A stretch of 57,881 nucleotides of DNA from Lachnospiraceae bacterium (lineage in GTDB: Bacteria; Bacillota; Clostridia; Lachnospirales; Lachnospiraceae). The position numbers and the translations under genes were made by a program. Each line of letters starts with the position of its first letter. The stretch's first letter is position 1. Of this stretch, positions 16,020-24,678 are shown one piece after another. The notes under the pieces are model-generated. The model was not told the origin of the DNA and ran no database searches. It saw only the letters and a list, made by a program, of their open reading frames with translations. The stretch is from the NCBI GenBank assembly GCA_017440375.1, contig JAFSHK010000014.1, positions 1 through 57,881 of the forward strand, written 5' to 3'.

Positions 16020-16805
16020 TTACAGCTCAACTTTTCTCAGATAATACCCAAATTTTCCTTCTTCTGCAACGCCTCCTTCACACTCAAATGCTTCAAACCC
16101 AAACATCAATGCCACCATCTTTTCCCTCTCATAAAAAACTCCCGGTACACCTATGTAAAAGTCTTTCTCCTTGCCCAGAATCAGATAACGATAATTATAA
16201 AATCCATGCAACAGAAAACTATTATTTACAAGATGCTGATAATTCGAGCAAAGTACAATAAAATCCTTTGGCTCTAGTTTAATATATGTTCTCTCATCCC
16301 CATAAGGATGAATTTTTTCATAAGTTGTCAGCAACTGCTCCCATTTGTCTTCACATAGCGGAACCTCTTTAGGGTTCTTTTCCTCAGAAGCTGCTGACAC
16401 ATCGGCAGATTTTATTTTCTGGATTGGTTCTATTTTCGGCACAAACTGCTTTTCTGGAATTGACTCTTCCTTTTGTATTGGCGGTGCTACTTCCTGCCAT
16501 TTTTTGCTTTGTCCAACAATTTTATAGGTATCAGACAGTTTGATTTCTATTCGCAAAATTTCTTCTTTTACATCCTTTTCCCAACAACCGCATCCGGCAT
16601 TGAGCATAATAGTATCTAATTCTTTCCAATCGTCTTTGGTCTGCACTCGAATCGGAAAATTACCGCTATGATTACTCATAATATTTTTTATATGTAAGCT
16701 GAGTCTATAAATATTTGCTTTCTTTTCTATTTTAAAGAAGCCGGCATTTTTTTCTTTCTCATCATGACACATCAAACTTAAATATATGATTTCTTTTTGA
16801 TACAT
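16020..16805 (-). CDS. DUF6128-like protein of unknown function
   Basis: A 261-aa protein without signal peptide or membrane helix. The first 100 residues form one domain (YLSLMCHDEKEKNAGFF, FPIRVQTKDDW), then a charged, low-complexity linker at about 105-155, then a conserved C-terminal block (EKIHPYGDERTYIKLEP, HLVNNSFLLHGFYNYR, YIGVPGVFYEREKMVALMFG). I recognise the C-terminal block as the kind found in Lachnospiraceae proteins labelled DUF6128; no function is known. The start at 16805 has GAGG five to six bases upstream, within a GAAATGAGG element. Confidence 0.65.
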   Translation of the reverse strand: MYQKEIIYLSLMCHDEKEKNAGFFKIEKKANIYRLSLHIKNIMSNHSGNFPIRVQTKDDWKELDTIMLNAGCGCWEKDVKEEILRIEIKLSDTYKIVGQSKKWQEVAPPIQKEESIPEKQFVPKIEPIQKIKSADVSAASEEKNPKEVPLCEDKWEQLLTTYEKIHPYGDERTYIKLEPKDFIVLCSNYQHLVNNSFLLHGFYNYRYLILGKEKDFYIGVPGVFYEREKMVALMFGFEAFECEGGVAEEGKFGYYLRKVEL

Positions 16806-16880
16806 TTTAGCCTCATTTCTGTGCACACTTTCACACTATTCCTTTTTCATACTCTTATTTTATATATATGTTGGACATAC

Positions 16881-16912
16881 TAAAAAATGCCAGACGATTT
16901 CTCATCTGACAT
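16881..16912 (-). terminator. Terminator of the CdaR-like regulator gene
   Basis: Stem ATGTCAGA/TCTGGCAT (16912-16905 with 16894-16887, one G-U pair) followed on the minus strand by TTTTTT. A separate perfect 12-bp palindrome CCTGAATTCAGG at 16933-16944 lies between this hairpin and the stop codon. Confidence 0.8.
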
Positions 16913-16966
16913 TCTCTATTATTTCTTATTTTCCTGAATTCAGGTATTGCTTTTATTCTATCATTC

Positions 16967-18055
16967 CTAATATTGCAAGGAATCTAAATATTTCATGTAA
17001 TTTACTACCATTAAAGCAATTTTGAAGGTGAGTGCATCGTCAAAAGTACGAATATCGAGTCCCGTACTCTTCTCCAGCTTCTCAATGCGATAAACCAACG
17101 TGTTACGATGCACAAATAACTGTCTGGATGTCTCTGACACATTCAAGTTATTTTCAAAGAACTTATTAACAGTTGTTAATGTTTCTTCATCAAACTCATC
17201 CGGAACATTGGAACCAAAAATTTCATCAATAAAAATACGGCAAAGATTAATAGGAAGCTGGTAAATCAAACGTCCGATACCCAAGGTGTTGTAGGCAGTT
17301 ACTTTTTTCTCTGCATAGAAAATCTTACCTACATCCAATGCCATTTTCGCCTCTTTATATGACTTCGAGACTTCTTTGAGTTCTCCGACAATCGTTCCGT
17401 ATGATACTCTGACATTCATCATTGCTTCCATGCTCATCATGTCCACAATCGTTTCTGCTATTTGGTTTAGGCCCTCATAATTGTCATCTGATTCCAATGC
17501 TTTAATCAAAATTACATTGCTTTCATCTACTGCAGTGATATAATCGCCTACCTGTGATGAAAACATTCCGTTCAACAGTTCAGCCGCCGCGTTATCTTTC
17601 TCATTTCCTGTTTCAATCAAGAAAACAGCTCGTGGCACTGCTACCTCTATATGCAGCTTTTTGGCACGATTATAAATATCGACCAAAAGCATATTATCCA
17701 AAAGTAAGTTCTGGAAAAAGTTATTTCTATCGAATCGTTCTTTGTATGCAATAATTAAATTTTGTAATTGGCTGACTGCAATTTTTCCTACCATATAGGT
17801 ATCTTCTCCGGAACCTCTTGCATCCAGAACAAACAACAATTCGCCTTCATCCAATATCTTCAATAAATGATGAACCCCAATCACCTGACTGTCTGCCGGT
17901 GAATTGACAAATCCCGTAATCAAGGACATAGAAAGATCATTTGGTTCAAAAGTAGATGCTACTGTATTTCCCTCTAAATCTAATACACATAAATCAACTT
18001 TAGTAATGGACTTTAATTCTTCTATACTGGTTTTAATAACCTGACTGGAAATCAT
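16967..18055 (-). CDS. CdaR/PucR-type transcriptional regulator
   Basis: A 362-aa regulator of the sugar-diacid regulator family. The N-terminus (1-135) resembles a CdaR sensor domain, the middle (about 140-270) is a GGDEF-like fold without catalytic motif, and the C-terminus is a PucR-type helix-turn-helix (FFENNLNVSETSRQLFVHRNTLVYRIEKLEKSTG). The ligand is unknown. The gene lies downstream of the MsmX/UgpC-like ATPase gene, from which it is separated by a terminator, so it may be expressed partly by read-through. Confidence 0.85.
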   Translation of the reverse strand: MISSQVIKTSIEELKSITKVDLCVLDLEGNTVASTFEPNDLSMSLITGFVNSPADSQVIGVHHLLKILDEGELLFVLDARGSGEDTYMVGKIAVSQLQNLIIAYKERFDRNNFFQNLLLDNMLLVDIYNRAKKLHIEVAVPRAVFLIETGNEKDNAAAELLNGMFSSQVGDYITAVDESNVILIKALESDDNYEGLNQIAETIVDMMSMEAMMNVRVSYGTIVGELKEVSKSYKEAKMALDVGKIFYAEKKVTAYNTLGIGRLIYQLPINLCRIFIDEIFGSNVPDEFDEETLTTVNKFFENNLNVSETSRQLFVHRNTLVYRIEKLEKSTGLDIRTFDDALTFKIALMVVNYMKYLDSLQY

Positions 18056-18073
18056 ATTCTAACCTCGCTCTAC

Positions 18074-18108
18074 TTAAAAATATAAAAGGGGATGCTACTG
18101 CATCCCCT
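18074..18108 (-). terminator. Terminator of the MsmX/UgpC-like ATPase gene
   Basis: Perfect 9-bp stem AGGGGATGC/GCATCCCCT (18108-18100 with 18095-18087) with a four-base loop, then a T-rich tract on the minus strand. Confidence 0.9.
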
Positions 18109-18121
18109 CAATTCACTATTA

Positions 18122-19231
18122 CTAGTTGGTAATAATCTGCTCTGTTTCTTTGTCAAATACGTGAATCTTCTCAACATCGAAAGCAAATTTAACTGTATCA
18201 CCAGGTCTTGCTGTTGTACGAGAATCAACTCTAGCTGTAATAGGGAACTCAGCAAGATCGAAGTATAAGTAAACTTCTGCACCAAGTAATTCGTATACTT
18301 TGATGTTAGATTCGAATACACATTTAGCTGTTTCAATATACATTTCAGAATCATATACATCTTCTGGACGAATACCGAATGTAACTGTTTTTCCAGCATA
18401 ACCGCCTTCGATAAGTTTCTTAGATTTTGCTGGAGGAAGAGGAATGCTATTGCCAGCTACTTTCAAGCTTGCAGCATCACCATTAACTTCAACTACTGCA
18501 TCTAAGAAGTTCATCTGAGGAGATCCCATGAATCCTGCAACAAAGAGGTTCTGTGGTTTCTGATATAAGTTCTGAGGTGTATCTACCTGCTGAACAACAC
18601 CATCTTTCATAACTACGATTCTTGTACCAAGTGTCATAGCTTCTGTCTGGTCATGTGTAACGTAGATGATTGTTGTACCTAATCTCTGGTGTAATTTGGA
18701 AATCTCAACACGCATCTGTACACGAAGTTTAGCATCCAAGTTAGAAAGAGGCTCATCCATAAGGAATACCTTAGGATTACGAACGATTGCACGTCCCATA
18801 GCAACACGCTGTCTCTGTCCACCGGATAAAGCCTTAGGTTTACGATCAAGAAGTGGAGTTAAGTCAAGAATCTTAGCTGCTTCTTTAACCATTTTATCAA
18901 TTTCATCTTTTGGTACTTTTCTTAATTTAAGACCGAATGCCATGTTGTCATATACAGACATATGAGGATACAGAGCGTAGTTCTGGAATACCATCGCGAT
19001 ATCTCTGTCTTTCGGTTCTACGTCATTAACAACTCTGTCACCGATTTTCAATTCACCGGAAGAGATATCTTCCAGACCTGCGATCATACGAAGTGTTGTA
19101 GACTTACCACAACCTGAAGGTCCTACGAAAATAATAAATTCTTGATCTGCGATTTCAAGATTGAAATCTTTTACTGCTTCAAATCCGTTTGGATATACTT
19201 TGCAGACATTTTTTAATGATAAACTTGCCAT
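18122..19231 (-). CDS. Multi-sugar ABC transporter ATPase (MsmX/UgpC family)
   Basis: A 369-aa ATPase of CUT1 importers. Walker A GPSGCGKST, signature LSGGQRQR, Walker B VFLMDEPLSNLD and switch IYVTHDQTEAMTLG are all present, and the TOBE regulatory region covers about 240-369. It is encoded alone with no permease or binding protein beside it, as with MsmX-type ATPases shared by several importers. ATG 19231 was preferred over 19270 because AGGAGG lies seven bases before it. Codon choice is markedly biased to A/T-ending common codons, consistent with high expression. Its promoter carries an operator-like palindrome. Confidence 0.92.
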   Translation of the reverse strand: MASLSLKNVCKVYPNGFEAVKDFNLEIADQEFIIFVGPSGCGKSTTLRMIAGLEDISSGELKIGDRVVNDVEPKDRDIAMVFQNYALYPHMSVYDNMAFGLKLRKVPKDEIDKMVKEAAKILDLTPLLDRKPKALSGGQRQRVAMGRAIVRNPKVFLMDEPLSNLDAKLRVQMRVEISKLHQRLGTTIIYVTHDQTEAMTLGTRIVVMKDGVVQQVDTPQNLYQKPQNLFVAGFMGSPQMNFLDAVVEVNGDAASLKVAGNSIPLPPAKSKKLIEGGYAGKTVTFGIRPEDVYDSEMYIETAKCVFESNIKVYELLGAEVYLYFDLAEFPITARVDSRTTARPGDTVKFAFDVEKIHVFDKETEQIITN

Positions 19232-19270
19232 GTTTGCGCCTCCTGAAATATTTGTTCTTTTCTGTTTCAC

Positions 19271-19321
19271 GATTATTTTTCAATAATCAAGTCTGAAATT
19301 AGTATAACGGACTTTTCCGTT
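19271..19321 (-). promoter_or_regulatory. MsmX/UgpC-type ATPase promoter with operator palindrome and leader hairpin
   Basis: On the minus strand TATACT (19306-19301) is the -10; the -35 is weak. Directly upstream and touching it is the inverted repeat AACGGA-AAAG-TCCGTT (19321-19306). Downstream in the leader is a second inverted repeat, GATTATT-GAAA-AATAATC (19288-19271). A repressor or activator site is likely but its protein is unknown. Confidence 0.55.
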
Positions 19322-19476
19322 CTTTTCTATACCACTATTTCACAAAGATTTTACATTCCATTGTAGAAATTGCTTACTTTCTTAGCTTTTTTTTAATCTT
19401 CTTGACAAGTTGACCAAGAAAATCAAATTTTACTATACATGTTGACTAAAAGACTACAATTACCTATTACATAGCA

Positions 19477-19510
19477 AAAACCGCTTCAAATTACAATTCA
19501 AAGCGGTTTT
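19477..19510 (-). terminator. Terminator after the Cache-GGDEF gene
   Basis: Stem AAAACCGCTT (minus strand 19510-19501) pairs with AAGCGGTTTT (19486-19477), followed by another T. It lies about 20 bases beyond the stop codon at 19529. Confidence 0.8.
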
Positions 19511-19528
19511 AAACAGTCTCTCATTTTA

Positions 19529-21028
19529 TTATTTGTTTGAAGTACTTTCCGGGTTTGTCTCAGCCCATTCATCCTTATAGAATGCAAGCTGATTCTTACC
19601 CCTTTTCTTTGCTTTATAAAGCGCCTGATCGGCCGCCTTATAAATGCTTTCCCAATCAGCACCCTCCTGTGGGAAGATAGCAACACCGATACTTGCTGTC
19701 GCAGAGTATTTTACATATTCACCCGCCTTGAAATCTTTAAAAAAGTCTTCTACCTTCTTAGCTTCTTTGCGAACTGCATCTGCATCTGAAATATTTTTCA
19801 AGAAAATAATAAACTCATCGCCACCGGCACGACCAACTATATCGGAGGCACGGAAAATAGCACTAATCTGCTGGCCTAAAGAACGAATTACCTCGTCACC
19901 AAATGCATGACCCATCGTATCATTGATTTTCTTGAAATTATCAATATCCAACATAAACATCATGGACTGCGATTTTGGATTCTGTGCAATAAACTCTTTA
20001 ATCTTACGTTCTGTTGCCAGTTTGTTATTCAGACCCGTTAACAAATCGGTATCTGCCTTTTCTTCCAACTGTCGTTTCTTCTCATTATTTCTTACTTTAC
20101 TAATAATGTTAATAACAACAATAACACAGCTAAAGATAAAGATGACAATTACTAACTGATACAACATTGTCTTCGTAGTATTCCACTGCTGACTAACCTG
20201 TTTATCAACGTATGCTTGATTAACACCTACTACTAATGACCAGTCATTCATACTCATTGGTACATACACCAAAGCATTCTTGGCATTCCCCATCTGAACC
20301 GAAGTCATGCCGCTTGCGCGACTGTCAATTCTGCTCCTCATTTTTCTGACTACCTCAATAGAAGTATCAGATAATTCATCATAAAGGTTACTGCCTTGAC
20401 TCATTCCACTAGCCCCATCGGCACCTACAATAATGTTACCATCGTCATCAATCAATGTTTCGAAATTCCATGCTGCAAAATCGACTCGCTTCACCGCATC
20501 TTCGAATTTGCTCAATGGATAAAACAAAATTAAATATCCATTGCCATCCTGAAACGTAACCGGTATAGATACGGCAACCGCACTCTGTGCCTGTGTTCCA
20601 TCATTTGCCACATATGTATATGCCACATCCGTAGATGCTTTAATCGCTTCAAAGTAGTCTGTTTCTGCGATATCAATTGCTTTTCCGTCACTGCTCATGC
20701 CATTGCCAATTTCATCACAGGCATATACCATGTAAGCATCCGAATGTCTCATCGCTACTTCTATCAATTCACATACTTCTTCTTCACTTGTACATTTGCC
20801 CAACAGTTCTGCAATCGGCTTGCCCACTTTCTCCAATAAAGTAAGCTGCTCGCTAAAATTGTCCGCACACTGTTCTGCTATTGAAGTCATGTTTCGGTTA
20901 ACCGTATCAGCCGCATTCACTTTACTCTTTGTAGTAAAGTTAAACAACATAATAACCAAAACCAACATCAAAACCGCGGTTGGAACAACCCATTGCATTG
21001 CAATTGACTTTGTTTGATTCTCTGTCAT
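19529..21028 (-). CDS. Membrane diguanylate cyclase with extracellular Cache-like sensor
   Basis: A 499-aa c-di-GMP synthase. Membrane helix 1 spans about 12-31, an extracytoplasmic sensor of Cache type about 40-285 (AYTYVANDGTQAQSAVAVSIP, WSLVVGVNQAYV), and helix 2 about 290-312. The GGDEF domain follows with RAGGDEFIIFL (GGDEF at 402-406) and an I-site RASD five residues before it, so product inhibition is expected. Its start overlaps the stop of the YesL gene by ATGA, giving translational coupling. With the HD-GYP gene upstream this forms a make-and-break c-di-GMP neighbourhood. Confidence 0.9.
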   Translation of the reverse strand: MTENQTKSIAMQWVVPTAVLMLVLVIMLFNFTTKSKVNAADTVNRNMTSIAEQCADNFSEQLTLLEKVGKPIAELLGKCTSEEEVCELIEVAMRHSDAYMVYACDEIGNGMSSDGKAIDIAETDYFEAIKASTDVAYTYVANDGTQAQSAVAVSIPVTFQDGNGYLILFYPLSKFEDAVKRVDFAAWNFETLIDDDGNIIVGADGASGMSQGSNLYDELSDTSIEVVRKMRSRIDSRASGMTSVQMGNAKNALVYVPMSMNDWSLVVGVNQAYVDKQVSQQWNTTKTMLYQLVIVIFIFSCVIVVINIISKVRNNEKKRQLEEKADTDLLTGLNNKLATERKIKEFIAQNPKSQSMMFMLDIDNFKKINDTMGHAFGDEVIRSLGQQISAIFRASDIVGRAGGDEFIIFLKNISDADAVRKEAKKVEDFFKDFKAGEYVKYSATASIGVAIFPQEGADWESIYKAADQALYKAKKRGKNQLAFYKDEWAETNPESTSNK

Positions 21029-21702
21029 TCTCCCTCATTCTCCCCATCTACTTTTACGGAAAACTCATAATCTGATACCGCTTTCTCTTCTTCCGGCTCA
21101 AATTTCTTGAATACTCCGCTATATAAATAAGCTGATATATATGCCGGTACCGAAATACCAAACATAATAACAAAAATAGTCGCGTATGTTGAAAAATACA
21201 CAATTACAAATGGTACAAAAAGCAATAACACCATCAATATTGTTTTCGGCAAGTTCAAAATCGCCATAAAAAACGCATTCTTAATTGTATTCTTAATTGT
21301 ATTTTCAAATCTGGCCAATATCGGAAAGATATAAACTACTACCATCAGCAATACAACTGCAATCGCACATATTACAATCACAAACGCTTTCGGAAATTCT
21401 ATGCCGGAATAATTGAATATCCAGAAATCACCTACATAAATTCCAATAATCAGAAGTATCATTAACCATAAAATAGTTGCCTGTTTAAAATTCTGTTTAA
21501 AAGATTTAAAGAAACCTCTGATTAAATATCCTTCTTCACCTCTTACGATCTTCAGAAGAACATAATACATACCTGTAAATGCTGCTCCTGCTGTAATTAC
21601 AGGTATACAGCAGATTATCATAATAATATTTAAAATCAACAAATCACCTATGCGATTCAACACTCGCATAACCGGACTATCCATATCAAAGAATTTACCC
21701 AT
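21025..21702 (-). CDS. YesL family (DUF624) membrane protein
   Basis: A 225-aa integral membrane protein with about five to six helices, matching YesL/DUF624 (GKFFDMDSPVMRVLNRIGDLLILNII and PVITAGAAFTGMYYVLLKI are typical). YesL proteins usually lie beside sugar ABC transporters or YesMN sensors and have no established activity. ATG 21702 was chosen over 21720 because GAGG lies seven bases in front of it. Coupling with a diguanylate cyclase by ATGA overlap is the unusual point. Confidence 0.85.
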   Translation of the reverse strand: MGKFFDMDSPVMRVLNRIGDLLILNIIMIICCIPVITAGAAFTGMYYVLLKIVRGEEGYLIRGFFKSFKQNFKQATILWLMILLIIGIYVGDFWIFNYSGIEFPKAFVIVICAIAVVLLMVVVYIFPILARFENTIKNTIKNAFFMAILNLPKTILMVLLLFVPFVIVYFSTYATIFVIMFGISVPAYISAYLYSGVFKKFEPEEEKAVSDYEFSVKVDGENEGE

Positions 21703-21730
21703 AGTCAGCCTCTTTTCCATATTTGGTACT

Positions 21731-21752
21731 ATTATATTACATAACGATGTAA
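21731..21752 (-). promoter_or_regulatory. Promoter and operator-like palindrome of the yesL-GGDEF pair
   Basis: On the minus strand TATAAT (21736-21731) is immediately preceded by the perfect inverted repeat TTACAT-CGTT-ATGTAA (21752-21737). No good -35 is seen, so a regulator may act here. Confidence 0.55.
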
Positions 21753-21804
21753 AAAAGCTACCTATTTGACAAACTTTATTAAATTTTTACTTAGATTTAA
21801 GGAA

Positions 21805-23070
21805 TTATTTGTCCCAGACCTTGAATTTTTTACTAACTTGATCATATTGCTGATTCAATGTCTGATACATTTTCATAATTTCAGCAGATTCTGTCTGCAC
21901 TCTTTGCATTATTGTATCATAAAATCTGATAAAAGTATTCACAATTTGTCGATTTAGACGATTTTTTGTAACTTCCTCATTTAAGATCTCTATAACTTGT
22001 TCTTTATGTAAAGGGTCACGATAGCTTCTCTTATTCGTCAAACCGGTAACGGTGTCCGCTACCTGCAGGATTTTCTGCATATAATTCATTTGAGAATCTT
22101 TCAACTTTCTTGGATATCCGCTTCCATCTGCTCTTTCGTGATGGGCTATAGCAATTTCCAACACATCTTCCTGCATTCTTTTGCGAAGAACTTTCTCTGC
22201 CGCTACTACATGTGTCCGCAACAGTTTCATTTCTTCGGGTTCCAACTTTCTTGGTGCTTCAATAATTTCCCTCGGAATCGCTAACATACCGATATCATGG
22301 ATAAGTGCTCCGTAATATAACAGCTCCTTCTCATCTTCCTTCAGTAACATTTTGTTAGCAATCTCTTCACAGATACAAACTGTTGTAATCGTATCTACTA
22401 CCGAATATTCACTTCGAAAACCGGTACAATACATTAACATTTCCAAAAATTTCTTTTTATTTTCATTGGAAAATATCATAAAATCAACAATATAATCCAG
22501 TTCTTCCTTATATTCTTCTGACTGAATTTTTGCAAAAATGTCATGCTTCACTGCCGTTTGATAAAACTGTTCCAAACCTTCCTCTGACAGCTTTGTTCCC
22601 GCCTGCTTATGGAACATGTGCATATCGAACTGACTTCCCATTGCCTTAAAATAAATATCCATTTTCTCCGCAATGTTAATATATGCTGCCAATTCTTTAT
22701 ACTTGTAATCTACCTTCTCTAACTGGTCATAATCCATATGATGATACATAATGACCTTCGCTAAATCCTCTACCGGAGACAGATACTTAAAGAAAAGATA
22801 ACCATAAATCGTATGCGCTACACTATCTCTTGACTCATAGCGCAAGATATCACTTAAACTTCCCGCTTCTGTTTTGTATGCGCCGATATCGTGCAGAGTT
22901 GCAACCATAACAATATCTGCCAACTCATATTCCTCGTATCCGCCTTTATCTTCCAGCATCTTATAAACCATATAAGCTACTCTGGAACCATGTTCCATCA
23001 AACGTGGATGAATCAATTTAAGCGTATCTCTCATTAACAGGAAAATTTCTTTACTTTTAATATATTCCAT
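21805..23070 (-). CDS. HD-GYP-type phosphodiesterase with two HD domains
   Basis: A 421-aa cytoplasmic protein with two HD modules. The first (about 20-110) has LIHPRLMEHGSRVAYMV and TLHDIGAYKTE. The second (about 225-400) has LIHDIGMLAIP and HHERADGSGYP, the GYP motif that identifies c-di-GMP phosphodiesterases, which hydrolyse it to pGpG or GMP. Metal ligands HD and HH are intact. The ATG at 23070 is preceded by GGGGAG; an in-frame GTG at 23088 is less likely. It lies directly upstream of the yesL-GGDEF pair, which has its own promoter. Confidence 0.87.
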   Translation of the reverse strand: MEYIKSKEIFLLMRDTLKLIHPRLMEHGSRVAYMVYKMLEDKGGYEEYELADIVMVATLHDIGAYKTEAGSLSDILRYESRDSVAHTIYGYLFFKYLSPVEDLAKVIMYHHMDYDQLEKVDYKYKELAAYINIAEKMDIYFKAMGSQFDMHMFHKQAGTKLSEEGLEQFYQTAVKHDIFAKIQSEEYKEELDYIVDFMIFSNENKKKFLEMLMYCTGFRSEYSVVDTITTVCICEEIANKMLLKEDEKELLYYGALIHDIGMLAIPREIIEAPRKLEPEEMKLLRTHVVAAEKVLRKRMQEDVLEIAIAHHERADGSGYPRKLKDSQMNYMQKILQVADTVTGLTNKRSYRDPLHKEQVIEILNEEVTKNRLNRQIVNTFIRFYDTIMQRVQTESAEIMKMYQTLNQQYDQVSKKFKVWDK

Positions 23071-23100
23071 AGCCTTCTCCCCTTCCACTCAACACATCTG

Positions 23101-23574
23101 CTATAAAATAAACTCCATAGGTGTATACCTGATTCCGTCTTTCTCCTCTTCCGGTCTTAAATCATGAAATCCAAGTTTATGATAAAATGCAACTCCGTAA
23201 GGAGCCGCATTCACCGTTATCCTACTAACTCCAGCTTCCGACAGCAGATATTCCCTCAAATGTTCAATCAGCGCACGTCCGATTCCTTGTCTATGATATT
23301 GTGCATCTACAAAAAGCAGTGAAATATGAGATCCATTCCTAAGTGTAATCATGCCCACTATTTTCTTCTGATCCAATGCCACAAACATCTGATAGGCACC
23401 CATGACAAACATTCGATGAAGTGTCGTATCCGTAATAAAATCCTCAAAATTTCTAATGCCTTCTGCCGTATACACATCTGCTTCAAACTGTAAAAAAGTT
23501 TTCCACGCCAGAGCCATTGCATCATCCCATTCCTCACGATATGCACTTCTTACTAGATACGGAATCTCCGACAC
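23101..23574 (-). CDS. GNAT family N-acetyltransferase
   Basis: A 157-aa acetyl-CoA-dependent acyltransferase. The acetyl-CoA loop is visible in LFVDAQYHRQGIGRALIEHL, followed by beta-4/5 residues VNAAPYGVAFYHKLGF. The N-terminus (VRSAYREEWDDAMALAWKTF) resembles the ElaA/YjgM-like subgroup. The acceptor substrate is unknown. It is 13 bases upstream of the HD-GYP reading frame's GTG and 31 bases from its ATG, probably in one transcript. Confidence 0.85.
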   Translation of the reverse strand: MSEIPYLVRSAYREEWDDAMALAWKTFLQFEADVYTAEGIRNFEDFITDTTLHRMFVMGAYQMFVALDQKKIVGMITLRNGSHISLLFVDAQYHRQGIGRALIEHLREYLLSEAGVSRITVNAAPYGVAFYHKLGFHDLRPEEEKDGIRYTPMEFIL

Positions 23575-23607
23575 GATATCTGGCTCCTTTCGTACTTTTT
23601 CTATATT

Positions 23608-24591
23608 TTATCGTATTTCTGTTCGATTTACAAGCGGTAATCCATTTTCCAATGCGTAGGCATTTTCCAATGTTTCCTTAGCAATTGCCTGCATTGCCTC
23701 CTTCGTGAAAAATCCCATATGAGAAGTAATCAGCACATTCGGAAAAGTCATAAGTCTTGCCAGATTCTCGTCCTGCATAATCTCATTGGATTTATCTTCA
23801 TAAAAAATACCTTCTTCTTCTTCATAGACATCCAATCCGACTCCCCCAAATTTCCCCTGTACCAGTCCATCAATCAAGGCATCCGTATCAATCAGACTTC
23901 CACGGGAGGTATTTACCAGATATACTCCCTCCTTCATCATTTCAATCGTATTTTTATTGATAATGTGTTTTGTTCCTGACGTCAGTGGACAGTGAAGCGA
24001 TATGACATCAGATTTAATAAACAAATCTTTTAATTCGACATATTCTACATCCAGTTTGGAATTCGGATAGGGATCATAAGCAAGTACCTGCATACCGAAA
24101 CCGTTACAAATTCGAATCATTGCCTGCCCGATTTTACCGGTTCCGATAATACCCACTGTTTTGTGATACAAATCAACACCCATCAGTCCATGCAGACTCA
24201 TGTTAAAATCTCTGGTTCTATTATATGCTTTATGGATATAACGATTTACTGTAAGCAGCATTCCCATTGCAAATTCTGCTACCGCCTCCGGGGAATAGCT
24301 TGGGACACGCAGCACAAGTATTTTATCCTCTGCCGCCTTGATATCCACATGATTAAATCCGGCACTTCGCAACAAAATTGCCTTTACCTTCATTTCATAA
24401 AGCATATCAATCATGGCTGCTGTTACATAATCATTTACAAAAACGCAGACTGCATCAAAATTCTTCGCAAGATATACCGTCTCTTCCCGAAAAGGAACTT
24501 CGTAGAATTTTATTTCAAAACCATATTCTTTTCCCATTGGTTCAAACCAGATTTTGTCATATGGTTTGGTACTAAAAAAAGCAATTTTCAT
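23608..24591 (-). CDS. D-2-hydroxyacid (D-lactate) dehydrogenase
   Basis: A 327-aa NAD-dependent oxidoreductase, probably reducing pyruvate to D-lactate. The Rossmann loop GIIGTGKIGQA lies in the middle, with the substrate Arg in NTSRGSLID, Glu in DVYEEEEGIF and catalytic His in ITSHMGFFT. The sequence VRVPSYSPEAVAEFAMGMLLTVNR is typical of D-lactate dehydrogenases. The start at 24591 follows GAGG, which belongs to the GAAATGAGG element after a long hairpin (24604-24639). Related 2-hydroxyacid dehydrogenases cannot be excluded. Confidence 0.87.
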   Translation of the reverse strand: MKIAFFSTKPYDKIWFEPMGKEYGFEIKFYEVPFREETVYLAKNFDAVCVFVNDYVTAAMIDMLYEMKVKAILLRSAGFNHVDIKAAEDKILVLRVPSYSPEAVAEFAMGMLLTVNRYIHKAYNRTRDFNMSLHGLMGVDLYHKTVGIIGTGKIGQAMIRICNGFGMQVLAYDPYPNSKLDVEYVELKDLFIKSDVISLHCPLTSGTKHIINKNTIEMMKEGVYLVNTSRGSLIDTDALIDGLVQGKFGGVGLDVYEEEEGIFYEDKSNEIMQDENLARLMTFPNVLITSHMGFFTKEAMQAIAKETLENAYALENGLPLVNRTEIR

Positions 24592-24597
24592 AATAAT

Positions 24598-24639
24598 CCT
24601 CATTTCTGCTTATATTTTTATAAACTAGTATAAGCAGAA
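24598..24639 (-). promoter_or_regulatory. Leader hairpin with GAAATGAGG element upstream of the D-lactate dehydrogenase gene
   Basis: On the minus strand TTCTGCTTATA (24639-24629) pairs perfectly with TATAAGCAGAA (24614-24604). The hairpin ends directly at ATGAGG, which contains the Shine-Dalgarno of the gene. Similar hairpin-plus-GAAATGAGG units precede the genes at 2035 and 16805. Confidence 0.55.
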
Positions 24640-24643
24640 GAAC

Positions 24644-24678
24644 AAAAAAAATTCCGGTTTTAATTCATAAAACCGGAA
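24644..24678 (-). terminator. Terminator overlapping the end of the DUF1002 gene
   Basis: Ten-base-pair stem TTCCGGTTTT (24678-24669) with AAAACCGGAA (24661-24652), followed by eight T on the minus strand. The stop codon at 24660-24662 falls at the loop and 3' arm, so the last codons form half of the hairpin. Confidence 0.9.

Noticed and set aside
16933-16944. CCTGAATTCAGG palindrome as a second terminator
   Set aside because: It has no loop or T-run and lies before the better hairpin at 16881-16912; it may be chance.
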